From an uncultured Burkholderiales bacterium (lineage in GTDB: Bacteria; Pseudomonadota; Gammaproteobacteria; Burkholderiales; Burkholderiaceae_C), in the NCBI GenBank assembly GCA_937927685.1, contig CALBSC010000001.1:1-64000 (forward strand): a stretch of 64,000 bases of DNA, in the 5' to 3' direction. Below are positions 1 through 9,050 of the stretch, one piece after another. How positions within the stretch are numbered: position 1 is the stretch's first letter; every line of letters begins with the position of its first letter. The position numbers and the translations under genes are program-made. Under the pieces are notes generated by a model, which was not told the DNA's origin, did no database searches, and worked only from the letters and a program-made list of their open reading frames with translations.

Positions 1-140
1 GCTCAATTGATTTCCTCTGTTCACCGAAAAAAATGAACTGCTCGAAGACCTGCTGGCTTAGCATGAAAGCAGACATTCCAAACCCAAAGACCAGTGACGG
101 CTTTGGGTCGACAGCAGTCGGAGCTCCAGATCAAGCCTGC

Positions 141-176
141 GATGAGTCCGAGTGAACATATGCTGGAGCAGTTAGA
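141..176 (+). repeat. Dispersed intergenic repeat, copy A
   Basis: The segment reads GATGAGTCCGAGTGAACA followed by a CTGGAGCAGTTAGA end. It matches the cores at 1977-2011, 5421-5455 and 22334-22368 with a few substitutions. It lies in the 202 bases before the LysE-type gene, where I see no other gene. This copy is diverged and lacks the perfect inverted repeat seen in copy C. Confidence 0.5.
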
Positions 177-202
177 CTCGGCTGAACTAACGGTGACTCC
201 CC

Positions 203-820
203 ATGATGTCCTATTTTCCGTTTCTGATTGCGGCACTGGCTCTAGCCATCACGCCGGGGCCTGGTATCACCTATGTCGTTGCCCGCACAGTTTCAGGTGG
301 ACGTACTGAAGGATTGGCTTCCTGTGTCGGTACTGCCATTGGGGGTCTCTTGCATGTAGTTGCAGCTTCCCTTGGGCTCTCAGTGCTCATTGCAAAATCA
401 GCCATCTTGTTTAGCTTGCTCAAGTACCTTGGGGCGGCATATTTGATCTACCTTGGCATTCGACTCTTGCTGAGCAAGGGCCAAGATGCTGTGATCGAGC
501 CGTCAAATCCTCAAGGACCACGTCGAGCGCTAATTGAAGGCATCGTGGTGGAAGCGCTAAACGTGAAAACCGCGTTGTTTTTCTTGGCCTTCCTTCCGCA
601 GTTTGTGAGACCCGATTCGCCTGTGATCACGCAACTCATCGTGATGGGCATCATCTGTGTCACGCTGAATACCTTGGCAGATGCCATGGCAGTCATTGGT
701 GCACATCGCTTACTCGATTCCCCTGTGGCACGTGCAGCGAAGGCGCGTTGGATGACACGAGCCTCTGGCGTGACGATGCTGGGCTTAGGGGCATACCTGG
801 CTGCAGCGGAAAGAAATTAG
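203..820 (+). CDS. LysE/RhtB family amino-acid exporter
   Basis: Inner-membrane exporter of the LysE/RhtB family, 205 residues, the usual family length. The protein is almost entirely hydrophobic with about six predicted membrane segments. The N-terminal helix carries the family TPGPG motif at residues 17-21, and the G-rich GGRTEG stretch near residue 32 follows as in RhtB-type proteins. These proteins export amino acids or related metabolites by proton exchange; the substrate cannot be read from sequence. The start is one of two adjacent ATGs (203 or 206), with only a weak GGTGA ribosome-binding site. The LrgA-like gene follows after 14 bases, so the three membrane genes are probably co-transcribed. 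Confidence 0.85.
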   Translation: MMSYFPFLIAALALAITPGPGITYVVARTVSGGRTEGLASCVGTAIGGLLHVVAASLGLSVLIAKSAILFSLLKYLGAAYLIYLGIRLLLSKGQDAVIEPSNPQGPRRALIEGIVVEALNVKTALFFLAFLPQFVRPDSPVITQLIVMGIICVTLNTLADAMAVIGAHRLLDSPVARAAKARWMTRASGVTMLGLGAYLAAAERN

Positions 821-834
821 GCAGTCGTGACGCC

Positions 835-1194
835 ATGATCAACGGATTACTTCAATTGTTGTTGTTCCAGGCTGCTGGTGAATTGGTCAGCAAATTCTTG
901 GTGCCGTTCATACCTGGCCCTGTTTTAGGCTTGGTCTTGCTCTTGATCTTTTTGGGTTGGAGAGGAGCCGTACCGCAGCAAATTGATGCCGTTGGAAGTG
1001 CCATTCTTCAACACCTGGGCTTACTGTTTGTTCCAGCATCCGTTGGTATCTTGATGTTTTTCCCCGTCCTGAAAGACCATGCATTCGCGGTGATGGGGGC
1101 TTTGTTGCTGAGCGTGATCGCCACGATAGCGGTAACGGCTATAGTTTTGAAAATGTTTTCCACTCTGGATTCGGGGGATGAACATGCGCCCTGA
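835..1194 (+). CDS. lrgA: CidA/LrgA family membrane protein
   Basis: A 119-residue integral membrane protein of the CidA/LrgA (holin-like) family. The conserved IPGPVLG segment near residue 25 and four hydrophobic segments support the call. The ATG at 835 fits the family N-terminus; an in-frame ATG at 748 would overlap the LysE gene and add unrelated residues. It overlaps the following lrgB by 17 bases, the normal LrgA/LrgB arrangement. Family members have been tied to murein hydrolase control and, in several bacteria and plants, to export of pyruvate or glycolate. Its place next to a LysE exporter and near a Bug receptor suggests a metabolite-export role, which is inference. Confidence 0.85.
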   Translation: MINGLLQLLLFQAAGELVSKFLVPFIPGPVLGLVLLLIFLGWRGAVPQQIDAVGSAILQHLGLLFVPASVGILMFFPVLKDHAFAVMGALLLSVIATIAVTAIVLKMFSTLDSGDEHAP

Positions 1195-1915
1195 GTTGCC
1201 TCCCATTCATGAAATATGGGTTTATCTGGCGGGCAGTCCCTTGTTTGCGCTTGTTTTGACCCTGGGGGCATATTCAGCGGGGCTGATGATTTATGAACGT
1301 ACTCAGCGAAACCCGATGGCCAACCCTGTGTTGATCGCACTGATTCTGGTGGCTGGCACCTTGACATCAGTGGACATGCCATATCCTAAGTATTTTGAAG
1401 GTGCTCAATTCGTGCATTTCCTTCTAGGCACTGCCACGGTTTCACTGGCAATACCGATTTACAAAGGGTGGCATTCCCTGAAGGGGCGAATCGGTGTTTT
1501 GATGATGGCCATGCTTGCTGGGGGCATCACTTCCATTCTTGTTGCTGTGGGTGTTCTTCAACTGATGGGGTCCGACGTGGCCTTGATACGTGGCATGTAT
1601 GCCAAGTCAGTGACAGCCCCCATTGCCATGGGGATTGCAGAACGCCTCCATGCCTCGCCAACGCTCACGGCTGTGTTTGCCGTGACGACAGGGGTGCTGG
1701 GTGCTGTGCTGGGGCGTTTCATCCTCAACGTCGTCAAAGTCCGCGCCTGGTGGCAACGAGGATTCGCCTTAGGGGTTGCCGCGCATGGAATTGGCACTTC
1801 GAGAGCTTTCAGCGTTCATCCAGTGGCTGGCGCATATGCGAGTCTTGGCATGGGGTTACATGGGGTGGTTTGTGCCGTCGTACTTCCTGCCGCGCTGACG
1901 TTGCTTGATTTCTAG
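1178..1915 (+). CDS. lrgB: LrgB family membrane protein
   Basis: A 245-residue LrgB/CidB family protein, partner of the LrgA-like protein just upstream. Hydrophobic helices run the full length. The conserved C-terminal block with KSVTAPIAMGIAE near residue 145 and the AHGIGTSRA motif near residue 205 are LrgB hallmarks. The start could be the ATG at 1178 or the one at 1184; the G-rich stretch just ahead favours translational coupling to lrgA. The pair likely forms one membrane complex. Confidence 0.9.
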   Translation: MNMRPELPPIHEIWVYLAGSPLFALVLTLGAYSAGLMIYERTQRNPMANPVLIALILVAGTLTSVDMPYPKYFEGAQFVHFLLGTATVSLAIPIYKGWHSLKGRIGVLMMAMLAGGITSILVAVGVLQLMGSDVALIRGMYAKSVTAPIAMGIAERLHASPTLTAVFAVTTGVLGAVLGRFILNVVKVRAWWQRGFALGVAAHGIGTSRAFSVHPVAGAYASLGMGLHGVVCAVVLPAALTLLDF

Positions 1916-1976
1916 TCTCCAGACCAAGAAGACGTCGATCAGGGGCATGACCGGTGAGGCAATAGATCAAACTTGC

Positions 1977-2011
1977 CATAGAGTTCGAGTGAACAACTGG
2001 TGGAGCAGTTG
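1977..2011 (+). repeat. Dispersed intergenic repeat, copy B
   Basis: Contains GAGTTCGAGTGAACAACTGG and ends TGGAGCAGTTG, identical to copy C over about 31 bases. The inner part forms a perfect inverted repeat CAACTG-gtggag-CAGTTG. It lies between lrgB and the LysR gene. The ATG found in copies A, C and D is ATA here, so it is not a conserved start codon. Confidence 0.65.
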
Positions 2012-2111
2012 TAGAAGTCGGGTCAATTAGTCGAATAGATGTCCCTAAGCCAAGAACTTTTCTATTGTTACCATTCGCTGCATAGAACAACTGCTAGCCT
2101 TGGAAACCAAT

Positions 2112-3014
2112 ATGGCATTACCAAAGTTCAATCTTTCTAGATTCGACTTCGTCACTATTCGACTTGCAGTGTTGTGTGCCCAATCGGGCAATCTGACGAC
2201 AGCGGCGCGAGAGTGTCATCTCGTCGTTCCTGCAGCAAGCAGGCGTATCAAGGACTTGGAGTCGGCTATCGGTTGTCAACTATTTGAAAGACACTCTCGA
2301 GGGGTAAAAGTGACCCCTGCAGGTAGAGTATTTATGCGAAGAGGATTAACACTTCTTCAGGAAATGGAGGCGATGGTAGAGGAGTTGGATGATTTGCAAG
2401 AGGGAGTGTTGCGCCATATTCAATTTTTTGCCAGCTCAGCTGCCATCAGCCAATTTTTGCCACCATTGATAGCCAAATATTCTGAAACACATCCGCAGGT
2501 GCAGATAGATCTTGAAGAGCATGTCTCGGAGCATGTAGTGATCGCCTTGCGGGAGAGACGATCTGATATTGGCGTATTTGTGTCGGGGATTGATACAGAA
2601 GGGCTAGAAACCCAGCAATTTCGGACTGACGAGTTGGTTCTTATCATGCCGCAAGGTCACGCTCTCACAGGAAAAGGTCCCATCGAATTTGCCCAAACGC
2701 TGGATGAACAATGGATCAGTCTGAATCCAGGGGCGGCAATGCTTCAGCAGCAATTGAGTGCAGCCAGGGCTCAAGGTAAAAAACTGAAATTGCGTATGCA
2801 GGTGAACAGTTTTGACGCTGTCAGCCATATGGTTTCCTCTGGACTGGGAATAGCTTTGCTTCCTAAAGCGACGGCATTGCCAATGGTGAAGTCGATGAAG
2901 CTCGTTTGGCGGCCCTTGAAAGATGATTGGTCGCACCGAACGTTGCTGGTTGGTATTCGCAAAGACGCCGATCTAGATGTCAAGGCACTTCGGGATTACT
3001 TGCTCCAGTCTTAA
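2112..3014 (+). CDS. LysR family transcriptional regulator
   Basis: A 300-residue LysR regulator. The N-terminal winged helix-turn-helix spans about residues 12-70, with the typical pattern SGNLTTAARECHLVVPAAS, then a periplasmic-binding-like effector domain. Upstream in-frame TTG at 2100 is possible; ATG at 2112 is preferred. It reads in the same direction as the Bug receptor and hydrolase downstream, so it may control them, or the LrgAB genes upstream. The effector is unknown. Confidence 0.88.
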   Translation: MALPKFNLSRFDFVTIRLAVLCAQSGNLTTAARECHLVVPAASRRIKDLESAIGCQLFERHSRGVKVTPAGRVFMRRGLTLLQEMEAMVEELDDLQEGVLRHIQFFASSAAISQFLPPLIAKYSETHPQVQIDLEEHVSEHVVIALRERRSDIGVFVSGIDTEGLETQQFRTDELVLIMPQGHALTGKGPIEFAQTLDEQWISLNPGAAMLQQQLSAARAQGKKLKLRMQVNSFDAVSHMVSSGLGIALLPKATALPMVKSMKLVWRPLKDDWSHRTLLVGIRKDADLDVKALRDYLLQS

Positions 3015-3138
3015 CAAAATGCTAAGTCAGGCTGAGCAATTAAGAAATGGACCTGGCATTTGTTTCGTATCAGACTGATTGGCTTAAAGGGGCCGATCCG
3101 TGCTGGGTCGCCATGCAACAAACGAACACTGGTAATGC

Positions 3139-4149
3139 ATGATGGACCGACGTAGACGATCAGAGTCTTGGACGACATGGGGGCGACGCCTTCTTTTATT
3201 GACTGCCTCAAGCTTGCTGGTGCTGGGGGACTCCGTTGTAGCGCAGGGCAGATACCCCGATAGACCCATCACCATCGTGGTACCCAGTGCGCCTGGGGGC
3301 TCGACCGATTTCACCGCGCGACTCATCGCCGAGCCTTTGTCTCGAGCCTTAGGGCAACCAGTCGTCATTGATAACAAAGCAGGTGCATCAGGAAATATTG
3401 GCAATCAATTGGTCGCCAAGGCCAAACCAGATGGTTACACGCTCCTGCTGGCATACAGCGGATACCAAGTGGGTAACCCTCATTTGTTTAGCAAAGCGGG
3501 TTGGGATCCCATCAAAGATTTCACACCTATCGCCATGCTCACGCGTGCACCACAAGTGCTCGCCGCTCGATGGAATCTACCGGCCAACAATCTCCGTGAA
3601 TTAATTGCCTATGCCAAAGACAATCCCGGCAAACTGAACTATGCATCTTCAGGAAATGGATCCATTCAGCACATAGCGGGTGAACTGTTCAAGCAGATGA
3701 CTGGCACATCCATTCAACACATACCGTATAAAGGGTCTGGTCCTGCGGTTCAGGATTTGCTAGGCGGCCAGGTTGACTTGTTTTTCACCACCCCCGCTTC
3801 AGTCGTGGGACAGATCAGAGCTGAAAAACTCAAGGGCTTGACCGTAACCAGTAGTACCCGGTTGTCGTCATTGCCAAATGTGCCAACGACCAGGGAGTCT
3901 AATCTTAAGGACTTTACGCTCGATTCCTGGTTCGCCTTGTATGGTCCTTCTGGAACGCCTGTGGAGGTGGTTACCCGATTGAATACCGAGCTTCAGAAAA
4001 TTTTGCAGATGGCCGAAATCAGGAAGAAAGCTGAGGAGGCGGGCACTCAGGTCGAATTCATGACCCCCACTCAGTTGGGTGACTACACGGTCAAGGAACT
4101 GGAGTACTGGGGCAACGTGATCCGGTCTGCAACGATTTCGGCAGATTGA
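3139..4149 (+). CDS. Bug/TctC family tripartite tricarboxylate transporter substrate-binding protein
   Basis: A 336-residue periplasmic receptor of the Bug (TctC) family. A basic N-terminus and hydrophobic helix ending VVAQ near residue 36 form a signal peptide. The mature start YPDRPITIVV, the PGGSTDF loop, the VIDNKAGASGN segment, the PDGYTLL motif and HIPYKGSGPA are family landmarks. Bug proteins bind carboxylates or aromatic acids for TctAB-type carriers, but no TctA or TctB gene is in this window. It is followed after 70 bases by a secreted hydrolase, suggesting that a released product is captured. An alternative start is the second ATG at 3142. Confidence 0.92.
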   Translation: MMDRRRRSESWTTWGRRLLLLTASSLLVLGDSVVAQGRYPDRPITIVVPSAPGGSTDFTARLIAEPLSRALGQPVVIDNKAGASGNIGNQLVAKAKPDGYTLLLAYSGYQVGNPHLFSKAGWDPIKDFTPIAMLTRAPQVLAARWNLPANNLRELIAYAKDNPGKLNYASSGNGSIQHIAGELFKQMTGTSIQHIPYKGSGPAVQDLLGGQVDLFFTTPASVVGQIRAEKLKGLTVTSSTRLSSLPNVPTTRESNLKDFTLDSWFALYGPSGTPVEVVTRLNTELQKILQMAEIRKKAEEAGTQVEFMTPTQLGDYTVKELEYWGNVIRSATISAD

Positions 4150-4219
4150 CGAAGAAAAATTTACAAACGAATTCAGACAATCGATTTCCAAATTCATTCA
4201 ACAAGTTCATGGAGACAAT

Positions 4220-5275
4220 ATGAATCATTCGATCTTGAAATACTCAGCCATGGCGTGTTTGGCGACGGTGTTTGCCGGATGCGCGAGCATAAATCAGGGG
4301 CCTGAGTCGGCTGTCAGCATCAAAGAAATTGGGAGTTATCACGTCGGTGGCCGAACTGCTGTCTTGGACGGTTTGCCTAAGAAAGAAGTGCGTTTCACGC
4401 CAACCCAGCCCCCCACGATATTGGATCCCAATGGTGAGTTTGAGGTAGAGCAGATGTATGCTCATTACACACTTGTTTCTGATCACGTAAAACGGGGTGC
4501 TTACCCGCTGATCATGATCCACGGCGGTGGACTATCCGGTGTGACCTGGGAAACCAAGCCAGATGGTAAACCTGGCTGGCAGATGTTTTTCTTGCGAAAT
4601 GGCTATGACGTCTATGTTGTGGATGCAGTTGAACGAGGCCGTGCGTCGTGGGCTCGGTACCCCGAAATTTTCAAATCCGAACCTGTCTTCAGGACTAAAA
4701 AAGAAGCCTGGGAACTCTTCAGATTCGGACCGTCATACACAGTCGGTGCCGCCCAGCGTGATGCCTACGCCGATACCCAATTTCCTGTAGAGCGTTTTGA
4801 CCAATTCATGAAGCAGGGTGTTCCTCGCTGGGTGACCAATGATGCGCCCACGCAGGCCGCCTACAACGCCTTGGTAGAAAAGGCATGCCCATGCATTTTG
4901 ATGCCTCATTCGCAGGGGAGCACATTCGCATACAATGCCGCGCTCAAATATCCCACTCTTGTCAAGGCTGTCGTGGGTATCGAACCCTCTGGAGCCCTGG
5001 ATCCTACAAAGACCGATTTGTCTCCTTTGAAAAACATCCCGATGTTGTTTGTGTGGGGTGACAAAATTCGTGAGACTTCTCGCTGGGGTGGAATCGTTGG
5101 CCCCCTCAAGACCATGATCACTGCCTTGAAATCTCAAGGTGGCGTTGCCGACGAAATTGACTTGCCCAGTGTTGGCGTTAGAGGCAATAGCCACATGATC
5201 ATGATGGACCGTAACTCAGACGATGTTGCAAAACTAGTTAACGGGTGGATGGTCAGCAAAGGTTTGAGTAAGTAA
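4220..5275 (+). CDS. Lipoprotein alpha/beta hydrolase (esterase-like)
   Basis: A 351-residue alpha/beta hydrolase with a lipoprotein signal: hydrophobic segment and lipobox FAGC with the lipidated Cys at residue 21. An HGGG oxyanion segment is at 101-104. The probable nucleophile is Ser231 in PHSQG, a variant of GxSxG whose first Gly is Pro. A likely catalytic His is His325 in GNSHM; acidic candidates lie near 311-314. A GGAGA ribosome-binding site precedes the ATG. Surface or periplasmic ester or lactone hydrolysis next to a Bug receptor fits a scavenging pair; the substrate is unknown. Confidence 0.82.
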   Translation: MNHSILKYSAMACLATVFAGCASINQGPESAVSIKEIGSYHVGGRTAVLDGLPKKEVRFTPTQPPTILDPNGEFEVEQMYAHYTLVSDHVKRGAYPLIMIHGGGLSGVTWETKPDGKPGWQMFFLRNGYDVYVVDAVERGRASWARYPEIFKSEPVFRTKKEAWELFRFGPSYTVGAAQRDAYADTQFPVERFDQFMKQGVPRWVTNDAPTQAAYNALVEKACPCILMPHSQGSTFAYNAALKYPTLVKAVVGIEPSGALDPTKTDLSPLKNIPMLFVWGDKIRETSRWGGIVGPLKTMITALKSQGGVADEIDLPSVGVRGNSHMIMMDRNSDDVAKLVNGWMVSKGLSK

Positions 5276-5663
5276 CAACAAGCAGACTTGTTGTCGGGGA
5301 TACCGAGTAGAGGAAAGGGTTTTGTCCAAATCCTCTATTCGTTATCAGGTGATGTAATATTCACGATCCACCCATTCGGTGCGCACCGCAGGCAAACCCA
5401 GCATTCATGCGGAAAAACAGCGATGAGTTCGAGTGAACAACTGGTGGAGCAGTTGGATCAAATGGGTGGTTTCGCGTCCATGAGATGGAATCGGATTGCT
5501 TTCGGCCAGTAGAGGTAATTAGCAAGCCTAAATTAGATGATTGCTCTTGTTCTTAACTTTCATCTAAAGGCCACGTTTTGTCGATCTTCTGAGCATTCAG
5601 ATGCGTTCGAAATTCATCGATGAGTGGTGTGGACACGAAATCCCGCATAGAACAAGGTTTTTC
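5276..5663. other. Intergenic region with stem-loop and repeat copy C
   Basis: A 388-base gap between convergent genes. It holds an imperfect 16-base inverted repeat at 5299-5346 (arms GATACCGAGTAGAGGA and TCCTCTATTCGTTATC), which could end transcription of the hydrolase although no T-run follows, and the dispersed repeat copy C at 5385-5455. No convincing gene was found; a short frame through the repeat is not conserved in the other copies. Confidence 0.5.
5385..5455 (+). repeat. Dispersed intergenic repeat, copy C (longest copy)
   Basis: The left half, ACCGCAGGCAAACCCAG and onward to base 5433, matches 29711-29759 at 44 of 49 positions. The right half, GAGTTCGAGTGAACAACTGG to CAGTTG, matches copies A, B and D. 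Copy C therefore links two sub-families of the repeat. The end contains the perfect inverted repeat CAACTG-gtggag-CAGTTG. Confidence 0.65.
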
Positions 5664-6632
5664 TCAGTTCGCCTTCAGATCCAGGATCTTGAGTACTGGG
5701 TCCCACGCACGCCGGTCAGCTTTCACCCGATCGTCGAAAGCGGTGGCTGTAGGCACTAGGGCAGTTGCGCCCAATTTGGTTAGCTTTTCACGCGTAGCCG
5801 CAGATGCCATCACCTTTGCCAGCGCCTGCTGCAGTGTCTCGACCACGGCCTTCGGCGTATTTTTAGGAGCGACCAAGCCGACCCAAAGACCAGCATCCAG
5901 TCCGGGTATCCCCAGCTCTGCAAATGTAGGTACATCGGGCGCCGCCGTAGATCGGCTCTTTCCGGTCTGTGCCAGGATGCGGATCTGCCCGCTGGCTAGG
6001 TGAGGAACAGTTCCGCCAAGGTTGTTGCACATCACAGGAATATGGCCGGACATCAGGTCGCTCACAGCAGGTGCATTACCCTTATAGGGGATGTGTTGCA
6101 GGTGTACATTTAGCTGGTGGTTGACCATTTCACATACTAGGTGCGAGGGTGTGGCTGGGCCCGCTGAGCCGAAAGACAAAGATCCCGGACGCGCCTTGTC
6201 AGCGGCAACCAGATCAGAGAGTTTCTGGTAAGCGGTCTTAGCATTAACGGCGATTACATTAGGAAAGTCCGCGACGAGCCCAATGGGCGTAAAGTCATCG
6301 ACGGGGTTCCACTTCAGCTCTTTGTAAACATAGGGCAGAAACACGTTTGTCAGGCCCGCCATGAGGAGTGTGTAACCGTCGGGCGAGGCCTTGGAGACAA
6401 TCTCCGAGCCAAGCAAACTACCGGCGCCGGGCTTGTTGTCCACCAATACAGGCTGACCTAGGGCGGCGCCCAGCTCGATTGCCAGCGCTCGGGTCACAAG
6501 GTCGGTGCTTCCTCCGGCAGCAAACGGCACGATGATCCGCACCGCTTGCTCGGGGTAGGCCGCCAGGGATAAGCTGCTGACAAGGCCGCAGGCCAAGAAA
6601 AAGGCCGCCTGAAAGATTACGATCATTCGCAT
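5664..6632 (-). CDS. Bug/TctC family substrate-binding protein
   Basis: A 322-residue Bug receptor. The N-terminus MRMIVIFQAAFFLA is a signal peptide cut after SLA, giving the mature AYPEQAVRIIV start. PFAAGGSTD, VDNKPGAGS, PDGYTLL and HIPYKGNAPA are the usual landmarks. The ATG at 6632 has an AGGAGA ribosome-binding site; the open frame continues upstream into the CoA-transferase gene but that part is not Bug-like. It is the last gene of the acyl-CoA dehydrogenase/CoA-transferase unit, so it probably binds the acid that this unit activates. Confidence 0.93.
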   Translation of the reverse strand: MRMIVIFQAAFFLACGLVSSLSLAAYPEQAVRIIVPFAAGGSTDLVTRALAIELGAALGQPVLVDNKPGAGSLLGSEIVSKASPDGYTLLMAGLTNVFLPYVYKELKWNPVDDFTPIGLVADFPNVIAVNAKTAYQKLSDLVAADKARPGSLSFGSAGPATPSHLVCEMVNHQLNVHLQHIPYKGNAPAVSDLMSGHIPVMCNNLGGTVPHLASGQIRILAQTGKSRSTAAPDVPTFAELGIPGLDAGLWVGLVAPKNTPKAVVETLQQALAKVMASAATREKLTKLGATALVPTATAFDDRVKADRRAWDPVLKILDLKAN

Positions 6633-6684
6633 CTTGTGTCTCCTGCTGATCACGGTTGAGGATGTAGTGGCTGTGTCCGGTGAT

Positions 6685-7893
6685 TCAGACCACACCCTGC
6701 GCACGCAACCGATCGAGATCGCTGGCAGAAATACCGAACTCGGCATAGACCTCGGCATTATGTTCGCCAACGGATGGGCCAGTACGGGGGATAGGCATCT
6801 GGCGGCCGGGAACGCGAGGCACGATGCAAGGGGCTGGCAGAGTTCCGTAATCGGCGTCAGGCAAGCGAATGATCGCCTCGCGGGTCCGGTACTGCGGATC
6901 TTGCTCAATGTCCTCAATGGAGTAAACCTTGGTAAATGGAATATCAGTGTCTCCCAGTGTCGACTCCACCTGCGCATAATCGCGCTGCGTGAACCAGGCG
7001 GCGATTCCCTCGTCCAGCTCGGCCAAGTGGCGCACGCGGGCAACGTTGGTTGCGAAGCGCGGATCGCTAAGCCACTGCGGCTGGCCAACCGCCTCGCACA
7101 GGCGGGCGAATGTTGCCTGCGATGATGCCACTAGGGTTACGAAGTAGCCGTCGCGCGTGCGGTACATGTTCGAAGGCGCGGTGTAAGTTGCGCGGTTACC
7201 GGCCGGGCGGCGAACCTGCCCCAACTGCTCATGCTCAGCAGCCAGTGGGTCGAGCAGACGAAACAAAGCCTCGGTGGCAGCCAGGTCAACCTCGCAGCCC
7301 ATCTCGGTTGGGTCACGCCGCAGCCGCGCCACCTCGGCGGCGATAGCAAAGGCGCAAAAGACACCAGCCACCACATCACCCACCGGGAAGTTGCTGTGCA
7401 TTGGCTGTCCGCCGACCTCCCCGGTGAGGTTGGTGAAGCCACTCATAGCTTCAAACACGCGAGCAAAACCCGGCCGAGCCTTGTAGGGGCCGGTCTGACC
7501 GAAGCCAGTGAGACGCACCACAACCAGGCGAGGATTGATTTTCAGCAGCGTGGCAATGTCCAGACCCCACTTGTCCATCGTACCGGTGCGGAAATTCTCC
7601 ACCAGCACGTCAATGTCTGGCAGCATCTTCAGAAATAGCTCGCGTCCTTCAGGTTTACGGACGTCCAGGGTGATGCCGCGCTTACCGCGGTTGCCTACCT
7701 TCCACCACAGCGGTACGCCGTTCTTGACTGGCTGAAGAGAACGCAGCGCGTCGCTGCCGTCTGGCAATTCCAGCTTGATCACATCGGCGCCATGATCGGC
7801 GCACAAGGTGGCGCCAAAGGGAGCAGCGACCACAGTGGCCATGTCGAGTATGCGGACACCGGCGAGTGAGCCGACACGGGAGTTGGTTTTCAT
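6685..7893 (-). CDS. CaiB/BaiF family CoA transferase
   Basis: A 402-residue type III CoA transferase, standard length. The N-terminus GVRILDMATVVAAPFGAT and the block WWKVGNRGKRGITLDV are characteristic. The probable catalytic Asp lies in the VGDVVAG segment around residue 170. Its start overlaps the stop of the acyl-CoA dehydrogenase gene by four bases, showing tight coupling. The likely role is moving CoA onto a carboxylic acid whose thioester is then oxidised by the dehydrogenase. Donor and acceptor are not known. Confidence 0.92.
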   Translation of the reverse strand: MKTNSRVGSLAGVRILDMATVVAAPFGATLCADHGADVIKLELPDGSDALRSLQPVKNGVPLWWKVGNRGKRGITLDVRKPEGRELFLKMLPDIDVLVENFRTGTMDKWGLDIATLLKINPRLVVVRLTGFGQTGPYKARPGFARVFEAMSGFTNLTGEVGGQPMHSNFPVGDVVAGVFCAFAIAAEVARLRRDPTEMGCEVDLAATEALFRLLDPLAAEHEQLGQVRRPAGNRATYTAPSNMYRTRDGYFVTLVASSQATFARLCEAVGQPQWLSDPRFATNVARVRHLAELDEGIAAWFTQRDYAQVESTLGDTDIPFTKVYSIEDIEQDPQYRTREAIIRLPDADYGTLPAPCIVPRVPGRQMPIPRTGPSVGEHNAEVYAEFGISASDLDRLRAQGVV

Positions 7894-9050
7894 GCCGATG
7901 CGTCCAGGGTCGCTAGCGTACGTTTAGCGATGTTGAGGATGTGGATCTGGCTCGTTCCCTCGTACAGTCGAAAGAGCCGCACGTCGCGAAAGAAACGCTC
8001 GGCGACGTTTCCTGCCAGGTAGCCACCCCCCCCGAAAAGCTGGACAGCGCGGTCGGCAACGCGGCCGCACATCTCGGAGGCGAAAAGCTTGCACATAGAT
8101 GCTTCCATGGTCACATCGATGCCCTCATCGCGCTTGCGTGCGGTCTCCAACACCAATGCGCGTGCGGCATGCACTTCGGTGTTGCTTTCCGCGATCATCT
8201 GTTGCACCAGCTGGAAGTCACCCACCGATTGACCGAACTGTTGACGCTTGCGTGCTCGGTGGGCCATTTCCTCGACCAAGCGAATTGCAGGTCCCACACA
8301 AAGCGCAGCAAGGTTTATACGCTGCTTGTTCAACGTCTTCATTGCTGTTTTGAAGCCCTGTCCTTCTAGTCCACCGACGATAGCGGATGCGGGGACGCGG
8401 CAACCGTCCAGGAGTACCTCACCCACTGGCGAACCGTGCTGGCCGAGCTTGCGGTAGGGCTCCGACGTGGACAGCCCCGGTGTGCCGCGCTCCACAAGGA
8501 AGGCCGAAATACCCTTAGCACCTTTGCTGTCAGTATCTGTGCGCGCGAAAACAGTAAAAAGATCTGCTATCGGTGCGTTGGTGATGTAACACTTGTGCCC
8601 GGTCAGGACGAAATGATCACCATCGCGATCTGCGCGAGTGGTCAGTGCGGTAGCGTCAGATCCGGCATCTGGCTCGGTTAAGGCGAAGCAGCCAGTAACT
8701 TGGCCGCTGGCCAGCAGTGGCAAATACTTCTGCTTTTGCGCAGCCGTGCCATCAACGATCAACGATTCGGATGCGATACCGGTGTTACCACCAAAGCGCG
8801 CTCGGAAGGTGGTGGCAACCTGCGATACCTCGATATTGACCAGAGCAAGTTCTTCGGTTGTCAGGCCCGCACCGCCATAGGCCTCCGGAATGCTATGGCC
8901 GAAGAGTCCAAGCGAGCGCATGCGGTCAACAAGGGGCTCAGGAATTACATCGCTTCGATCTATCTCTTCCTCTAAAGGTTGGCACTCACGGCGCACAAAG
9001 GAGCGGACCTCTTCAAGCAGAGTGGAAAATTTTTGACTGTTTCGAATCAT
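7890..9050 (-). CDS. Acyl-CoA dehydrogenase
   Basis: A 386-residue FAD-dependent acyl-CoA dehydrogenase of normal length. The FAD/substrate signature CFALTEPDAGSDA is near residue 130. The C-terminal LYEGTSQI motif supplies the probable catalytic Glu364. It is translationally coupled to the CaiB-type transferase downstream. Together they resemble CoA-dependent oxidation of aromatic- or alkyl-substituted acids; chain length or ring type is not readable. Confidence 0.93.
   Translation of the reverse strand: MIRNSQKFSTLLEEVRSFVRRECQPLEEEIDRSDVIPEPLVDRMRSLGLFGHSIPEAYGGAGLTTEELALVNIEVSQVATTFRARFGGNTGIASESLIVDGTAAQKQKYLPLLASGQVTGCFALTEPDAGSDATALTTRADRDGDHFVLTGHKCYITNAPIADLFTVFARTDTDSKGAKGISAFLVERGTPGLSTSEPYRKLGQHGSPVGEVLLDGCRVPASAIVGGLEGQGFKTAMKTLNKQRINLAALCVGPAIRLVEEMAHRARKRQQFGQSVGDFQLVQQMIAESNTEVHAARALVLETARKRDEGIDVTMEASMCKLFASEMCGRVADRAVQLFGGGGYLAGNVAERFFRDVRLFRLYEGTSQIHILNIAKRTLATLDASA

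Noticed and set aside
5423..5512. A small frame starting MSSSEQLVEQL inside repeat copy C
   Set aside because: The ATG is ATA in copy B and the reading beyond the core differs between copies, so the conservation is of DNA and not of a peptide.
6633..7088. N-terminal extension of the Bug gene at 5664-6632 by 152 codons
   Set aside because: The extension is antisense-like junk overlapping the CoA-transferase gene, and a signal peptide with a good ribosome site begins at 6632.
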